Source of the DNA: JAGGAG01 sp964638035
GTDB lineage: Bacteria; Gemmatimonadota; Gemmatimonadetes; Gemmatimonadales; GWC2-71-9
DNA: 64,000 nt
NCBI GenBank assembly: GCA_964638035.1
Contig: CAZWXD010000011.1
Location: 33,035-97,034, forward strand
Reading direction: 5' to 3'
Positions 33,981-42,409 of the stretch are shown one piece after another (positions within the stretch are counted from its first letter, which is position 1; every line of letters starts with the position of its first letter). The translations under genes were made by a program, and so were the position numbers. The notes beneath the pieces are model-generated. The model did not search any database. It was not told the origin of the DNA and was given only the letters and a program-made list of their open reading frames with translations.

Positions 33981-36833
33981 ATGAAGCGAAGCAAGTCGGG
34001 CAAGTCCAAGGCGCGCACCGCGGCCAGGACAAGAACGGCGGCCAAGGCGCCGAAGGCGGCCAAGCCAGCGGCACGGGCACCGAAAGCTGCCAAGGCGCCG
34101 GTGGCGAAGCGTGCGCCCGCGAAGGCCTCATCGAGCACACCCACCCGGGCTGCTCCCGCTGCACGCACCCCTGTGCGGGCCCGCAAGGTCGGCGGCACGC
34201 ACCTCGTCATCGTCGAGTCGCCCACCAAGGCACGCACCATCAAGGGCTTCCTCCCCGCCGGGTACCGCGTGGAGGCCTCGATGGGCCACGTGCGCGACCT
34301 GCCGGGCGATGCCAAGGAAATCCCCGCCAAGTTCAAGGCGCTCGACTGGTCCCGCCTGGGCGTCAACGTCGACCAGGACTTCGAGCCCCTCTACATCGTC
34401 CCCTCCGACAAGAAGTCGGTGGTGCGGGAACTCAAGGAAGCGCTCGACGACGCCGACGAGCTGATCCTCGCCACCGACGAAGACCGCGAGGGGGAGAGCA
34501 TCTCCTGGCACCTGCAGGAGTTGCTCAAGCCGCGCGTACCGGTGCGTCGCATGGTGTTCCACGAGATCACGCGTGACGCCATCCAGGAGGCGCTGGAGCA
34601 CACTCGCGAGGTGGACGACCGGCTGGTGCGCGCCCAGGAAACTCGGCGCATCCTCGACCGGCTCGTGGGTTACACCCTCTCACCGCTCCTCTGGAAGAAG
34701 ATCGCCTGGGGCCTCTCGGCGGGGCGGGTGCAGTCAGTCGCCATGCGGCTGCTGGTGGTGCGGGAGCGCGAGCGGCGGGCGTTCCGCTCGGCCACCTACT
34801 GGGACCTGGTGGCGCAGCTGCTCCACGCGAAACAGGAATTCAAGGCCGAACTCACGGCCGTGGGCGGGAAGAAGGTGGCCACCGGCCGCGACTTCGACGA
34901 GTCCACCGGCAAGCTCGCCCAGGGGCGCGACGTGGTGCTGCTGGGTGCTGATGAGGCCGAGGCCCTTCGCACCCGCCTGCTCAAGGCCACCTGGACGGTG
35001 AGTGCAACGGAGGAGAAGCCCTCCATCCGGCGACCCTGGCCACCCTTCACCACGTCCACGCTGCAGCAGGAAGCCAACCGCAAGCTCCGGCTCTCGGCGC
35101 GTGATGCCATGCGCACGGCGCAGAACCTCTACGAGCAGGGCTTCATCACCTACATGCGCACCGACTCGGTCCACCTGTCGGACCAGGCGGTCTCGGCGGC
35201 GCGCAATGCGGTGACCGGCCTGTACGGCAAGGAGTACCTGCCAGCCGAGCCGAGGCGCTACACCAACAAGAGCGCCAACGCGCAGGAAGCGCACGAGGCC
35301 ATTCGTCCGGCCGGCCAGTTTTTCAAGCTGCCGAGCCAGACGAAGCTGGGTGGGCGCGAGCTGGCGCTGTACGACCTGATCTGGAAGCGCACGGTGGCGA
35401 GCCAGATGGCCGACGCGCGGCAGACGGCGCTCAGCGTCACCATCGATGCAGCCGATGCCACCTTCCGGGCGTCGGGGAAGCGGATCGACTTCGCCGGCTT
35501 CCTCCGGGCGTACGTGGAGGGGTCGGACGATCCCGAGGCGGCGCTGGAAGACCAGGAAGTCATCCTCCCGCCGCTCAAGGAAGGCGACCGGCCCACCTGC
35601 CAGTCGCTCGAGGCGGTGTCGCACGACACCCAGCCGCCGGCACGCTATACCGAGGCAACCCTGGTGAAGGCCCTCGAGGCGGACGGGGTGGGGCGTCCCA
35701 GCACCTACGCCAGCATCATCGGCACCATCCTCGAGCGCGGGTACGCCCAGCGCGCGGGGCAGGCGCTGGTGCCCACCTTCACCGCCTTTGCGGTGACGGC
35801 GCTGCTGGAGGAGCACTTTCCCCACCTGGTGGATGAGGGGTTCACCGCCAGCATGGAAGAGACGCTCGACGAGATCTCCGAGGGCCACGCCGAGTGGCTC
35901 CCGTACCTGCGCGAGTTCTACTTCGGGCCCGAGGGGCTCAAGGCACAGGTGGGGCTGCACGAGAAGCAGATCGACCCCACCCTCGCCCGGACGGTGGACC
36001 TGGGCGGCCTCGATGCCAGGGTGAAGATCGGGAAGTTCGGGCCCTACGTTGAGGTGGAGCGCGGCGGCGAGACGATCAAGGCGTCGATTCCCCGGGACGC
36101 GGCGCCTGCAGACCTCTCCCCTGACCAGGTGGAGACGATCCTGCGCCAGAAGATCGAGGGTCCCGACGAGCTGGGGCGGCACCCCGAAACGAAGCAGCCC
36201 ATCTACCTCCTCACCGGCCAGTACGGGCCGTACCTGCAGCTGGGTGAGGTGGTGGATGGAGAACCCAAGCCCAAGCGCGCGTCGCTGCCCCGCGGAGTGA
36301 AGCCCGAGGACGTCACCATGGAGATGGCGGTGGGGCTGCTCTCGCTGCCGCGCCACCTGGGTGACCATCCCGCCGACGGGCGTTCGGTGATGGCGGGGCT
36401 CGGACGGTTCGGGCCCTACATCGTCCATGACAAGGGCAAGGACGGCAAGGACTACCGCTCCATCAAGGGAGAGGACAACGTCCTCACCATCGCGCTGCCC
36501 CGCGCGCTGGAGTTGCTCGCCCAACCCAAGCAGGCGCGCGGGCGCCGCGCCGCACCCACGCCGGTGCGCGTCGTGGGCAGCCACCCCGACGACCAGCAGC
36601 CCGTCGGCCTCTACGATGGCCAGTACGGGCCCTACGTGAAGCACGGTGACGTGAGCGCCAGCCTGCCCAAGGGGAGCGACCCGGCACAGCTGACGCTTGC
36701 GGAAGCCATCGAGCTGCTCGCTGCGCGCCGGGCATCTGGAGGAGGCCGGCGCGGCAGGGGCAGCAAGGGTGGGCGGGGCGGGCGGGGTGGTGGTCCCGCG
36801 ACCCCGCGGAGAAGGAAGGCCGCGGCGACGTGA
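33981..36833 (+). CDS. topA: DNA topoisomerase I with histone-H1-like tail
   Basis: A 950-residue type IA topoisomerase that relaxes negative supercoils. The Toprim domain starts near residue 73 (HLVIVESPTKARTI; ATDEDREGE). The active-site Tyr391 lies in FITYMRTDS. C-terminal to the core are four Topo_C_Rpt-type repeats, each with a K/RFGPY or QYGPY motif, in place of zinc fingers. Residues 1-72 are an unusual Lys/Ala/Pro/Arg-rich extension (TAAKAPKAAKPAARAPKAAK) like histone H1 or HU tails, and the C-terminus is a second basic Gly/Arg tail. Both are likely DNA-binding and disordered. It overlaps trmFO by GTGA. Confidence 0.94.
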   Translation: MKRSKSGKSKARTAARTRTAAKAPKAAKPAARAPKAAKAPVAKRAPAKASSSTPTRAAPAARTPVRARKVGGTHLVIVESPTKARTIKGFLPAGYRVEASMGHVRDLPGDAKEIPAKFKALDWSRLGVNVDQDFEPLYIVPSDKKSVVRELKEALDDADELILATDEDREGESISWHLQELLKPRVPVRRMVFHEITRDAIQEALEHTREVDDRLVRAQETRRILDRLVGYTLSPLLWKKIAWGLSAGRVQSVAMRLLVVRERERRAFRSATYWDLVAQLLHAKQEFKAELTAVGGKKVATGRDFDESTGKLAQGRDVVLLGADEAEALRTRLLKATWTVSATEEKPSIRRPWPPFTTSTLQQEANRKLRLSARDAMRTAQNLYEQGFITYMRTDSVHLSDQAVSAARNAVTGLYGKEYLPAEPRRYTNKSANAQEAHEAIRPAGQFFKLPSQTKLGGRELALYDLIWKRTVASQMADARQTALSVTIDAADATFRASGKRIDFAGFLRAYVEGSDDPEAALEDQEVILPPLKEGDRPTCQSLEAVSHDTQPPARYTEATLVKALEADGVGRPSTYASIIGTILERGYAQRAGQALVPTFTAFAVTALLEEHFPHLVDEGFTASMEETLDEISEGHAEWLPYLREFYFGPEGLKAQVGLHEKQIDPTLARTVDLGGLDARVKIGKFGPYVEVERGGETIKASIPRDAAPADLSPDQVETILRQKIEGPDELGRHPETKQPIYLLTGQYGPYLQLGEVVDGEPKPKRASLPRGVKPEDVTMEMAVGLLSLPRHLGDHPADGRSVMAGLGRFGPYIVHDKGKDGKDYRSIKGEDNVLTIALPRALELLAQPKQARGRRAAPTPVRVVGSHPDDQQPVGLYDGQYGPYVKHGDVSASLPKGSDPAQLTLAEAIELLAARRASGGGRRGRGSKGGRGGRGGGPATPRRRKAAAT

Positions 36834-38125
36834 CGGTGACCGTGGTCGGTGGCGGCCTGGCGGGAAGTGAAGCCGCCTGGGCGCTGGCCGAGCGCGGTTA
36901 CGAAGTGCTCCTCTCCGAGATGCGGCCCCTGGTGCCCACGGCGGCGCACCAGTCGGGCCGACTGGCCGAGCTGGTCTGCTCCAACTCCTTCAAGTCCATC
37001 GAAGTCGAGAATGCCCACGGGCTCCTGAAGCACGAGCTTCGCCTGCTCGGCAGCCTGCTCCTGCCCCTGGCCGACCAGGCACGGGTGCCGGGTGGCGCCG
37101 CGCTGGCCGTGGATCGCGAGGTGTTCTCGCGCCTGGTCGATGCGCGCATCCGCTCGCACCCGCGCATCCGCGTGCACACGGCCGAAGTGACCTCGCTCCC
37201 GAGCCCGGGCATCGTGGCCACGGGGCCACTCACGTCCCCGGGGCTCGCCCAGGCGATCGCAGGGCGGCTCGGGGCGGAGTCGCTCGCGTTCTACGATGCC
37301 ATCGCGCCCATCGTGAGCCGAGACTCGCTCGATGGCGAGCGCATCTACGCCCGCTCCCGCTATGGCAAGGGCGAGGGGGATGACTACCTCAATGCTCCCT
37401 TCGGGCGGGAGGAGTATGAGGCCTTCGTGGATGCGCTGGTGGCGGCCGACCAGCACGCAGGCCATGACTTCGACACGGTGCCCTACTTCGAGGGCTGCCT
37501 GCCGGTCGAGGAGATGGCGCGGCGCGGGCGGGAGACGCTGCGATTCGGGCCGATGAAGCCGGTGGGCCTCGCCGACCCGCGGACCGGCCGCGAGCCGTAC
37601 GCCGTGGTGCAGTTCCGGCGGGAGGACCAGGCAGGGCAGATGTGGAACCTGGTCGGCTTCCAGACCCGCCTCCGCATTCCCGAACAGCAGCGTGTCTTCC
37701 GCATGATCCCGGGGCTCGAGCACACCGAGTTCCTGCGCTACGGCAGCATCCACCGGAACTCGTACCTCAACAGCCCGGCGAGCCTCGGGCCCGGGCTGGC
37801 GGCACGGGACGACGCAGCGCTCTTCTTCGCGGGCCAGCTCACCGGTGTCGAGGGCTACACTGAATCGCTCGGCACCGGCCTCCTGGCCGGGATCAACCTG
37901 GCGCGGGTGCTGCAGGGAAAGCCGGTGCGCGTGCCGCCTGCCACCACCATGCTGGGTGGGCTGTACCGCTACCTAAGCGACGCCAACCCGGCACATTTCC
38001 AGCCGATGAATGCCAACTTCGGGTTGCTGGATCCGCTACCTGGCAAGGTGCGGAAGGACGACAGGAAGCGGCTGCTGGCGGAACGGGCGGTTGCCGACTT
38101 CGGGGCGTGGATGGAGGGGGTGTGA
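36830..38125 (+). CDS. trmFO: tRNA U54 methyltransferase TrmFO
   Basis: A 431-residue FAD- and folate-dependent enzyme that makes ribothymidine at tRNA position 54. The N-terminal FAD motif is VTVVGGGLAGSEAAWALAERG. ELVCSNSFKS carries the conserved Cys of the family, and GQLTGVEGYTES is typical. Start GTG 36830 overlaps topA. Its stop (38123-38125) overlaps GTG 38122, the proposed xerC start, at the edge of an octamer repeat. Confidence 0.94.
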   Translation: MTVTVVGGGLAGSEAAWALAERGYEVLLSEMRPLVPTAAHQSGRLAELVCSNSFKSIEVENAHGLLKHELRLLGSLLLPLADQARVPGGAALAVDREVFSRLVDARIRSHPRIRVHTAEVTSLPSPGIVATGPLTSPGLAQAIAGRLGAESLAFYDAIAPIVSRDSLDGERIYARSRYGKGEGDDYLNAPFGREEYEAFVDALVAADQHAGHDFDTVPYFEGCLPVEEMARRGRETLRFGPMKPVGLADPRTGREPYAVVQFRREDQAGQMWNLVGFQTRLRIPEQQRVFRMIPGLEHTEFLRYGSIHRNSYLNSPASLGPGLAARDDAALFFAGQLTGVEGYTESLGTGLLAGINLARVLQGKPVRVPPATTMLGGLYRYLSDANPAHFQPMNANFGLLDPLPGKVRKDDRKRLLAERAVADFGAWMEGV

Positions 38126-39150
38126 GGGACGGCGAGACGGCGGGACGGCGGGACGGCGGGATGGCGAGGCGGCGAGACGGCGGGATGGCGAGACGGCGAG
38201 ACGGCGAGGAGCGTCCGTCAATCACTCCCGGCGTCCCGCCGTCCCGCCGTCCCGCCGTCCCGGAGTTCCTCGCCCACCTCGAGCACGAGAAACAGCAGTC
38301 GCCCAACACCGTCAAGGCGTACGCGCGCGACCTCGAGGCGTTCACCGGGTTCCTCGACCGGCACACCGGCGGGGCGTGGGCGTGGGAGACGGTGGACCGC
38401 ACGGCGATCCGTGGCTTCCTGGGCGAGATGCAGCGGCGTGGGCTCTCCAAGCGCAGTTCGGCCCGTGCGCTCTCGGCGGTGCGGAGTTTCTATCGCTACC
38501 TGCAGCTGCACCACGGGATCGAGACCGTGGTGGCGCGCGCGGCGCGGGTGCCGAAGCTCGACAAGCGGCTCCCTACCTGGCTCGACCGATCGCGGACCGA
38601 CCGGCTCTTCGAGCAGGCGGAGGCACGGGCGCACGGAGATGACCCCGGGGCGGTGCGCGACCTGGCGATCCTCGAGGTGTTCTACTCCAGCGGCATGCGG
38701 CTCTCCGAGCTGTCGGGGCTCAACCTGGCCGACGTTGACCTGCTCTCGGACCAGGTGAAGGTGCGAGGCAAGGGCCGGAAGGAGCGGATCGTGCCGCTCG
38801 GGAGCCGGGCGGTGCAGGCGCTCCGGCGCTGGATGCCGCTCCGGGCGGAGCTCACGAAGCGGCCGGGCACCGAGCGGCAGGCGGTGTTCGTGAACCTGCG
38901 CGGGACGCGGCTCTCGCCGCGGGGGGTGCAGCGCGCGATGCACCGGCTCTTCGAGACCATCGGGGCCGATGAGCTTCGCGTGCACAGCCTGCGGCACACC
39001 TTTGCGACCCACCTGCTCGACGCGGGTGCGGACTTGAGGGCGGTGCAGGAGCTCCTGGGGCATGCGAGCCTGAGCACCACCCAGGTGTACACGCACACGA
39101 GCGTGGAGCGGTTGAAGGCGGTGTACCGGAAGGCGCACCCGCGGGCTTGA
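38122..39150 (+). CDS. xerC: Tyrosine recombinase XerC with repeat-encoded N-terminus
   Basis: A 342-residue site-specific recombinase for chromosome dimer resolution. The core (from about residue 46, EFLAHLEHEKQQ) has normal XerC length near 297. Catalytic residues are visible: Arg in SSGMRLSEL, Lys in RGKGRKERI, HSLRHTFATH, LLGHASLSTTQVYTH with the nucleophilic Tyr. The first 45 residues (for example ARRRDGGMARRRDGE) are translated from octamer element C. No ATG, GTG or TTG lies in frame between 38188 and the conserved region, so translation must start inside or before the repeat. GTG 38122 has GGAGG upstream and overlaps the trmFO stop; ATG 38161 and 38185 are alternatives. Confidence 0.88.
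   Translation: MRDGETAGRRDGGMARRRDGGMARRRDGEERPSITPGVPPSRRPAVPEFLAHLEHEKQQSPNTVKAYARDLEAFTGFLDRHTGGAWAWETVDRTAIRGFLGEMQRRGLSKRSSARALSAVRSFYRYLQLHHGIETVVARAARVPKLDKRLPTWLDRSRTDRLFEQAEARAHGDDPGAVRDLAILEVFYSSGMRLSELSGLNLADVDLLSDQVKVRGKGRKERIVPLGSRAVQALRRWMPLRAELTKRPGTERQAVFVNLRGTRLSPRGVQRAMHRLFETIGADELRVHSLRHTFATHLLDAGADLRAVQELLGHASLSTTQVYTHTSVERLKAVYRKAHPRA
38128..38261. repeat. Inverted octamer-array element C, inside xerC
   Basis: Left arm: ten units of GACGGCGR or close variants (38128-38207). Right arm: GGCGTCCC plus three GCCGTCCC (38230-38261), the inverse complement. Unit length is exactly 8 in both arms. The element is translated as the N-terminus of XerC. The unit differs from elements A, B and E but shares unit size and inverted arrangement. 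Confidence 0.9.
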
Positions 39151-39252
39151 GGCGTCCACGTCCGGTGGGCGGCCCATGCTGGCATTTGCCCCCGGAAGAA
39201 TGCACTATACCGGGGCGACCTGGGCGCCCCGGGTCTCCCCCCAGGCAACCGC

Positions 39253-39801
39253 ATGCGAGGCCAGGTGCCCTACCACGGAACCACCATCTGCTGTGTCCGC
39301 CGCAACGGTCGCGTCGCCCTGGGCGGCGACGGCCAGGTCAGCATCGGCGACTCCATCATGAAGTCGAACGCGGTGAAGGTCCGGACACTCAAGGGCGGCC
39401 GGGTCCTGGCCGGATTTGCAGGTTCCGTGGCCGATGCCATCACGCTGTTCGAGAAGTTCGAGGAGAAACTCGAGCGCCATCCGGGCAACCTGCCCCGGGC
39501 CGCGGTCGAGCTGGCCAAGGACTGGCGGAGTGACCGGGTGCTCCGGCGCCTGGAGGCATTGCTCTGCGTGGCCGACCTGGAGCACAGCTACCTGCTGAGC
39601 GGGGCGGGGGAGCTGATCGAACCCGACGACGGGGTGCTCGCCATCGGGTCGGGTGGCAACTACGCCCTGGCCGCGGCGCGGGCCCTGGTTTCGTCTACCG
39701 AGCTGTCGGCGCGCGACATCGTACAGCGGTCGCTGGAGATTGCCGCAGACATCTGTGTGTTCACCAACCGGAGCATCTCGATTGTAGAGCTTGGGGCCTA
39801 G
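39253..39801 (+). CDS. hslV: ATP-dependent protease peptidase subunit HslV
   Basis: A 182-residue N-terminal-threonine protease that forms the HslUV (ClpYQ) complex. The family start HGTTICCVRRNGRVALGGDG places the catalytic Thr at residue 10 or so, after a short propeptide MRGQVPYHG that must be removed. VLAGFAGSVADA and IGSGGNYALAAARAL are conserved. A TATACC at about 39206 may be part of its own promoter. It is followed by hslU after a half repeat element. Confidence 0.93.
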   Translation: MRGQVPYHGTTICCVRRNGRVALGGDGQVSIGDSIMKSNAVKVRTLKGGRVLAGFAGSVADAITLFEKFEEKLERHPGNLPRAAVELAKDWRSDRVLRRLEALLCVADLEHSYLLSGAGELIEPDDGVLAIGSGGNYALAAARALVSSTELSARDIVQRSLEIAADICVFTNRSISIVELGA

Positions 39802-39817
39802 ACGTTTCATCGTCGTC

Positions 39818-39857
39818 GCCGTCCCGCCGTCCCGCCGCCCCGCCGTCCCGCCGTCCC
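39818..39857. repeat. Single-arm octamer array, element D
   Basis: Five GCCGTCCC units (one is GCCGCCCC) in the 75-base gap between hslV and hslU. They match the right arm of element C. No left arm is present, so this is a half element. Confidence 0.85.
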
Positions 39858-39876
39858 GGCCTTACATTCTCCCCCC

Positions 39877-41334
39877 ATGACCCAACCGCACCCCACCCCG
39901 TCCACTGACCAGCCGCCGCCGCCCTGGCTCGAGGAGCTTCCGCCCCGCCAGATCGTCGCCGAGCTCGACCGCTACATCGTGGGCCAGGACGCGGCCAAGA
40001 AGGCCGTGGCCATCGCGGTGCGAAACCGCTGGCGCCGGGCGCAGGCTCCCGACGATATCCGGGACGAGATCACCCCGTACAACATCATCATGATCGGCCC
40101 CACCGGGGTGGGAAAGACGGAGGTCGCGCGCCGGCTGGCCCGCCTGGCGGGTGCGCCCTTCCTCAAGGTGGAGGCCTCGAAGTTCACCGAGGTGGGCTAC
40201 GTGGGCCGCGACGTGGAGTCCATGGTGCGCGACCTCGTGGATGCGGCCATCAACATGGTGCGCACCGAACGGGAGGACGAGGTCTTTCCCCAGGCGGAGG
40301 CTCGCGCCGAGGACCGCCTGCTTGACCTGCTGCTGCCGGAACCCGGACCAGCGGCCGACACCAGCGGCAAGGCGGCGGGTCGGCCCGGTGACAAGGTCTT
40401 TGTGGTTGGCGCGGCGGGCCAGGCCAGCATCGAGGCCGACCCCGAGCGTCGCGCACGGTCGCGCGCCAAGCTCCGGGAGATGCTCAAGCAGGGCAAGCTG
40501 GACGACCGCGAGGTGGAGGTGGAGGTGACGCCGCCCAACGCGCCGGGGATGGAGATGCTGCCGGTGCCCCAGGGGATGGAGGGCGCCGACTTCAACTTCA
40601 CCGAGTGGCTGCAGGACATGATGCCCCGCCGGAAGAAGCGGCGCACCGTGCGGATTCCCGAGGCACGCCGGCTCCTGGTTGACGAGGAGCTGCGCAAGAT
40701 GGTGGACATGGACGACACGGTGAACGAGGCGCTGGACCGGGTGGAGAACCACGGCATCCTCTTCATCGACGAGATCGACAAGATCGCCGGGGAGCGCTCC
40801 ACCACCGGGCCCGACGTATCCCGGCAGGGCGTGCAGCGCGACCTGCTGCCGATCGTGGAGGGCTCCACGGTGCAGACGCGCTACGGCTACGTCCGCACCG
40901 ACCACGTGCTGTTCATTGCGGCGGGCGCGTTCCACATCGCCAAGCCCAGCGACCTCATTCCCGAACTGCAGGGCCGCTTCCCCATCCGGGTGGAGCTGCA
41001 ACCCCTCACCGAGGCCGACTTCATCCGGATCCTGACCGAGCCGGAGGGATCGCTCACCCGGCAGTACCAGGCGCTGGTCGCCGCGGAGGGGAGGGAGCTC
41101 GTGTTCGAGCAGGGCGCCATCGCCGAGATCGCGCGGCTGGCACGGGAGGCAAATGACCGGCTGGAGAACATCGGGGCCCGCCGGCTCCACACGGTGATGG
41201 CCACGCTGATGGAAGAGATCCTGTTCGCGTTGCCGGAGTGGAAGGCGAACCCGATCGTGATCGGTGCAGACCAGGTGCGGGAGAAGGTGGGAGCGGTACT
41301 GGGGAACGAGGATCTGAGGCGGTACATCCTGTAG
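39877..41334 (+). CDS. hslU: HslU ATPase subunit
   Basis: A 485-residue AAA+ unfoldase that feeds HslV. Walker A GPTGVGKTE, Walker B ILFIDEIDKIAG, sensor region AAGAFHIAKPSDLIPELQG. The I-domain spans about 110-250. The C-terminal tail (GNEDLRRYIL) ends in the hydrophobic residues that dock into HslV. A Pro-rich N-terminal addition (about 18 residues) precedes the usual start. HslV and HslU are next to each other and should be coexpressed. Confidence 0.95.
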   Translation: MTQPHPTPSTDQPPPPWLEELPPRQIVAELDRYIVGQDAAKKAVAIAVRNRWRRAQAPDDIRDEITPYNIIMIGPTGVGKTEVARRLARLAGAPFLKVEASKFTEVGYVGRDVESMVRDLVDAAINMVRTEREDEVFPQAEARAEDRLLDLLLPEPGPAADTSGKAAGRPGDKVFVVGAAGQASIEADPERRARSRAKLREMLKQGKLDDREVEVEVTPPNAPGMEMLPVPQGMEGADFNFTEWLQDMMPRRKKRRTVRIPEARRLLVDEELRKMVDMDDTVNEALDRVENHGILFIDEIDKIAGERSTTGPDVSRQGVQRDLLPIVEGSTVQTRYGYVRTDHVLFIAAGAFHIAKPSDLIPELQGRFPIRVELQPLTEADFIRILTEPEGSLTRQYQALVAAEGRELVFEQGAIAEIARLAREANDRLENIGARRLHTVMATLMEEILFALPEWKANPIVIGADQVREKVGAVLGNEDLRRYIL

Positions 41335-41401
41335 CTCGCCCGGCGGCTGCCGGGCGTGGCTCGATTGACCCCACGCCGACACCACGTCACGCATCCAAGC
41401 C

Positions 41402-41430
41402 TTGCTGTGCCGGGGCCGGAGGGCTACTCT
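41402..41430 (+). promoter_or_regulatory. Candidate sigma-70 promoter of argF
   Basis: TTGCTG (41402-41407), 17-base spacer, TACTCT (41425-41430), 40 bases before ATG 41471. The -10 match is weak. Confidence 0.35.
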
Positions 41431-41470
41431 CCCTGCCACTCTGACAGCCCCTGCCAGCGGCAGAACTCCC

Positions 41471-42370
41471 ATGCCCAAGCGCGATTTCCTCGCCGTTTCC
41501 GACCTCAGCAGGCCCGACCTCACGGCCCTCCTCGACCTTGCCGCGCGAATGAAGCGCGGGGAGTACCGGGACCGGCCGCTCGCGGGGAAGTCGCTGGCCA
41601 TGATCTTCACCAAGTCGTCCACCCGCACCCGGGTGTCGTTCGAGGTGGGTACGGCCCAACTTGGCGGGCACGCCCTGTTCCTGTCGTCACGTGACATCCA
41701 GTTGGGCCGGGGTGAGCCGATCCGTGACATGGCGCGGGTGCTCTCGCGCTACGTGAACGGCATCATGATCCGCACCTTCGCCCACGCCGACGTGGAGGAA
41801 CTCGCGAAGTACGCGACGGTGCCGGTCATCAACGGGCTCACCGACTACAACCATCCCTGCCAGATCCTGGCCGACCTGCAGACGGTGCAGGAGAACCTGG
41901 GTGATCCCTCCAGGCTGGTGATCGCCTGGATCGGTGACGGGAACAACATGGCGCACAGCTGGATCGAGGCGGCGATGGTGCTGGGCTTCGAGCTCCGCCT
42001 CGCCTGCCCTGCGGGCTACGACCCTGATGCGACCCTTCTCGCCACGGCCCAACGGTCGGCGCGCGTGGTGCTCACGCGCTCGCCCCAGGAAGCCGCGCGC
42101 GGCGCCCACGTGGTGAACACCGACGTGTGGGCCTCGATGGGACAGGAGGCTGAACAGGCCGAACGCGAGAAGGCCTTCCGCGGGTTCCTGGTGGATGACC
42201 GGCTCATGAAGCTGGCCCGCCCGGAGGCGATCTTCCTGCACTGCCTGCCGGCCCACCGCGGTGAGGAAGTAGCCGAGTCGGTGCTGGAAGGGCCGCAGTC
42301 GCGGGTGTTCGACCAGGCGGGGAACCGCCTGCATGCGCAGAAGGCCCTGATGGCGATGCTGATGTCATGA
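41471..42370 (+). CDS. argF: Ornithine carbamoyltransferase
   Basis: A 299-residue enzyme making citrulline from ornithine and carbamoyl phosphate in arginine synthesis. Carbamoyl-phosphate loop KSSTRTRVSFE, HPCQ motif in DYNHPCQILAD, DGNNMAHSW for ornithine, and HCLPAHRGEEV with the catalytic Cys. No other arginine gene is present. ATG 41471 fits the family N-terminus. The gene lies alone between hslU and gcvT and may lead a short operon. Confidence 0.92.
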   Translation: MPKRDFLAVSDLSRPDLTALLDLAARMKRGEYRDRPLAGKSLAMIFTKSSTRTRVSFEVGTAQLGGHALFLSSRDIQLGRGEPIRDMARVLSRYVNGIMIRTFAHADVEELAKYATVPVINGLTDYNHPCQILADLQTVQENLGDPSRLVIAWIGDGNNMAHSWIEAAMVLGFELRLACPAGYDPDATLLATAQRSARVVLTRSPQEAARGAHVVNTDVWASMGQEAEQAEREKAFRGFLVDDRLMKLARPEAIFLHCLPAHRGEEVAESVLEGPQSRVFDQAGNRLHAQKALMAMLMS

Positions 42371-42409
42371 TGGCCACTGAACCTGTTTCCCCCGTGATCG
42401 GATGAAGCC

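Noticed and set aside
38122..39150. Phage integrase or mobile element
   Set aside because: Position in the topA-trmFO-xerC-hslVU block and core length near 297 fit chromosomal XerC; no attachment site or phage gene is nearby.
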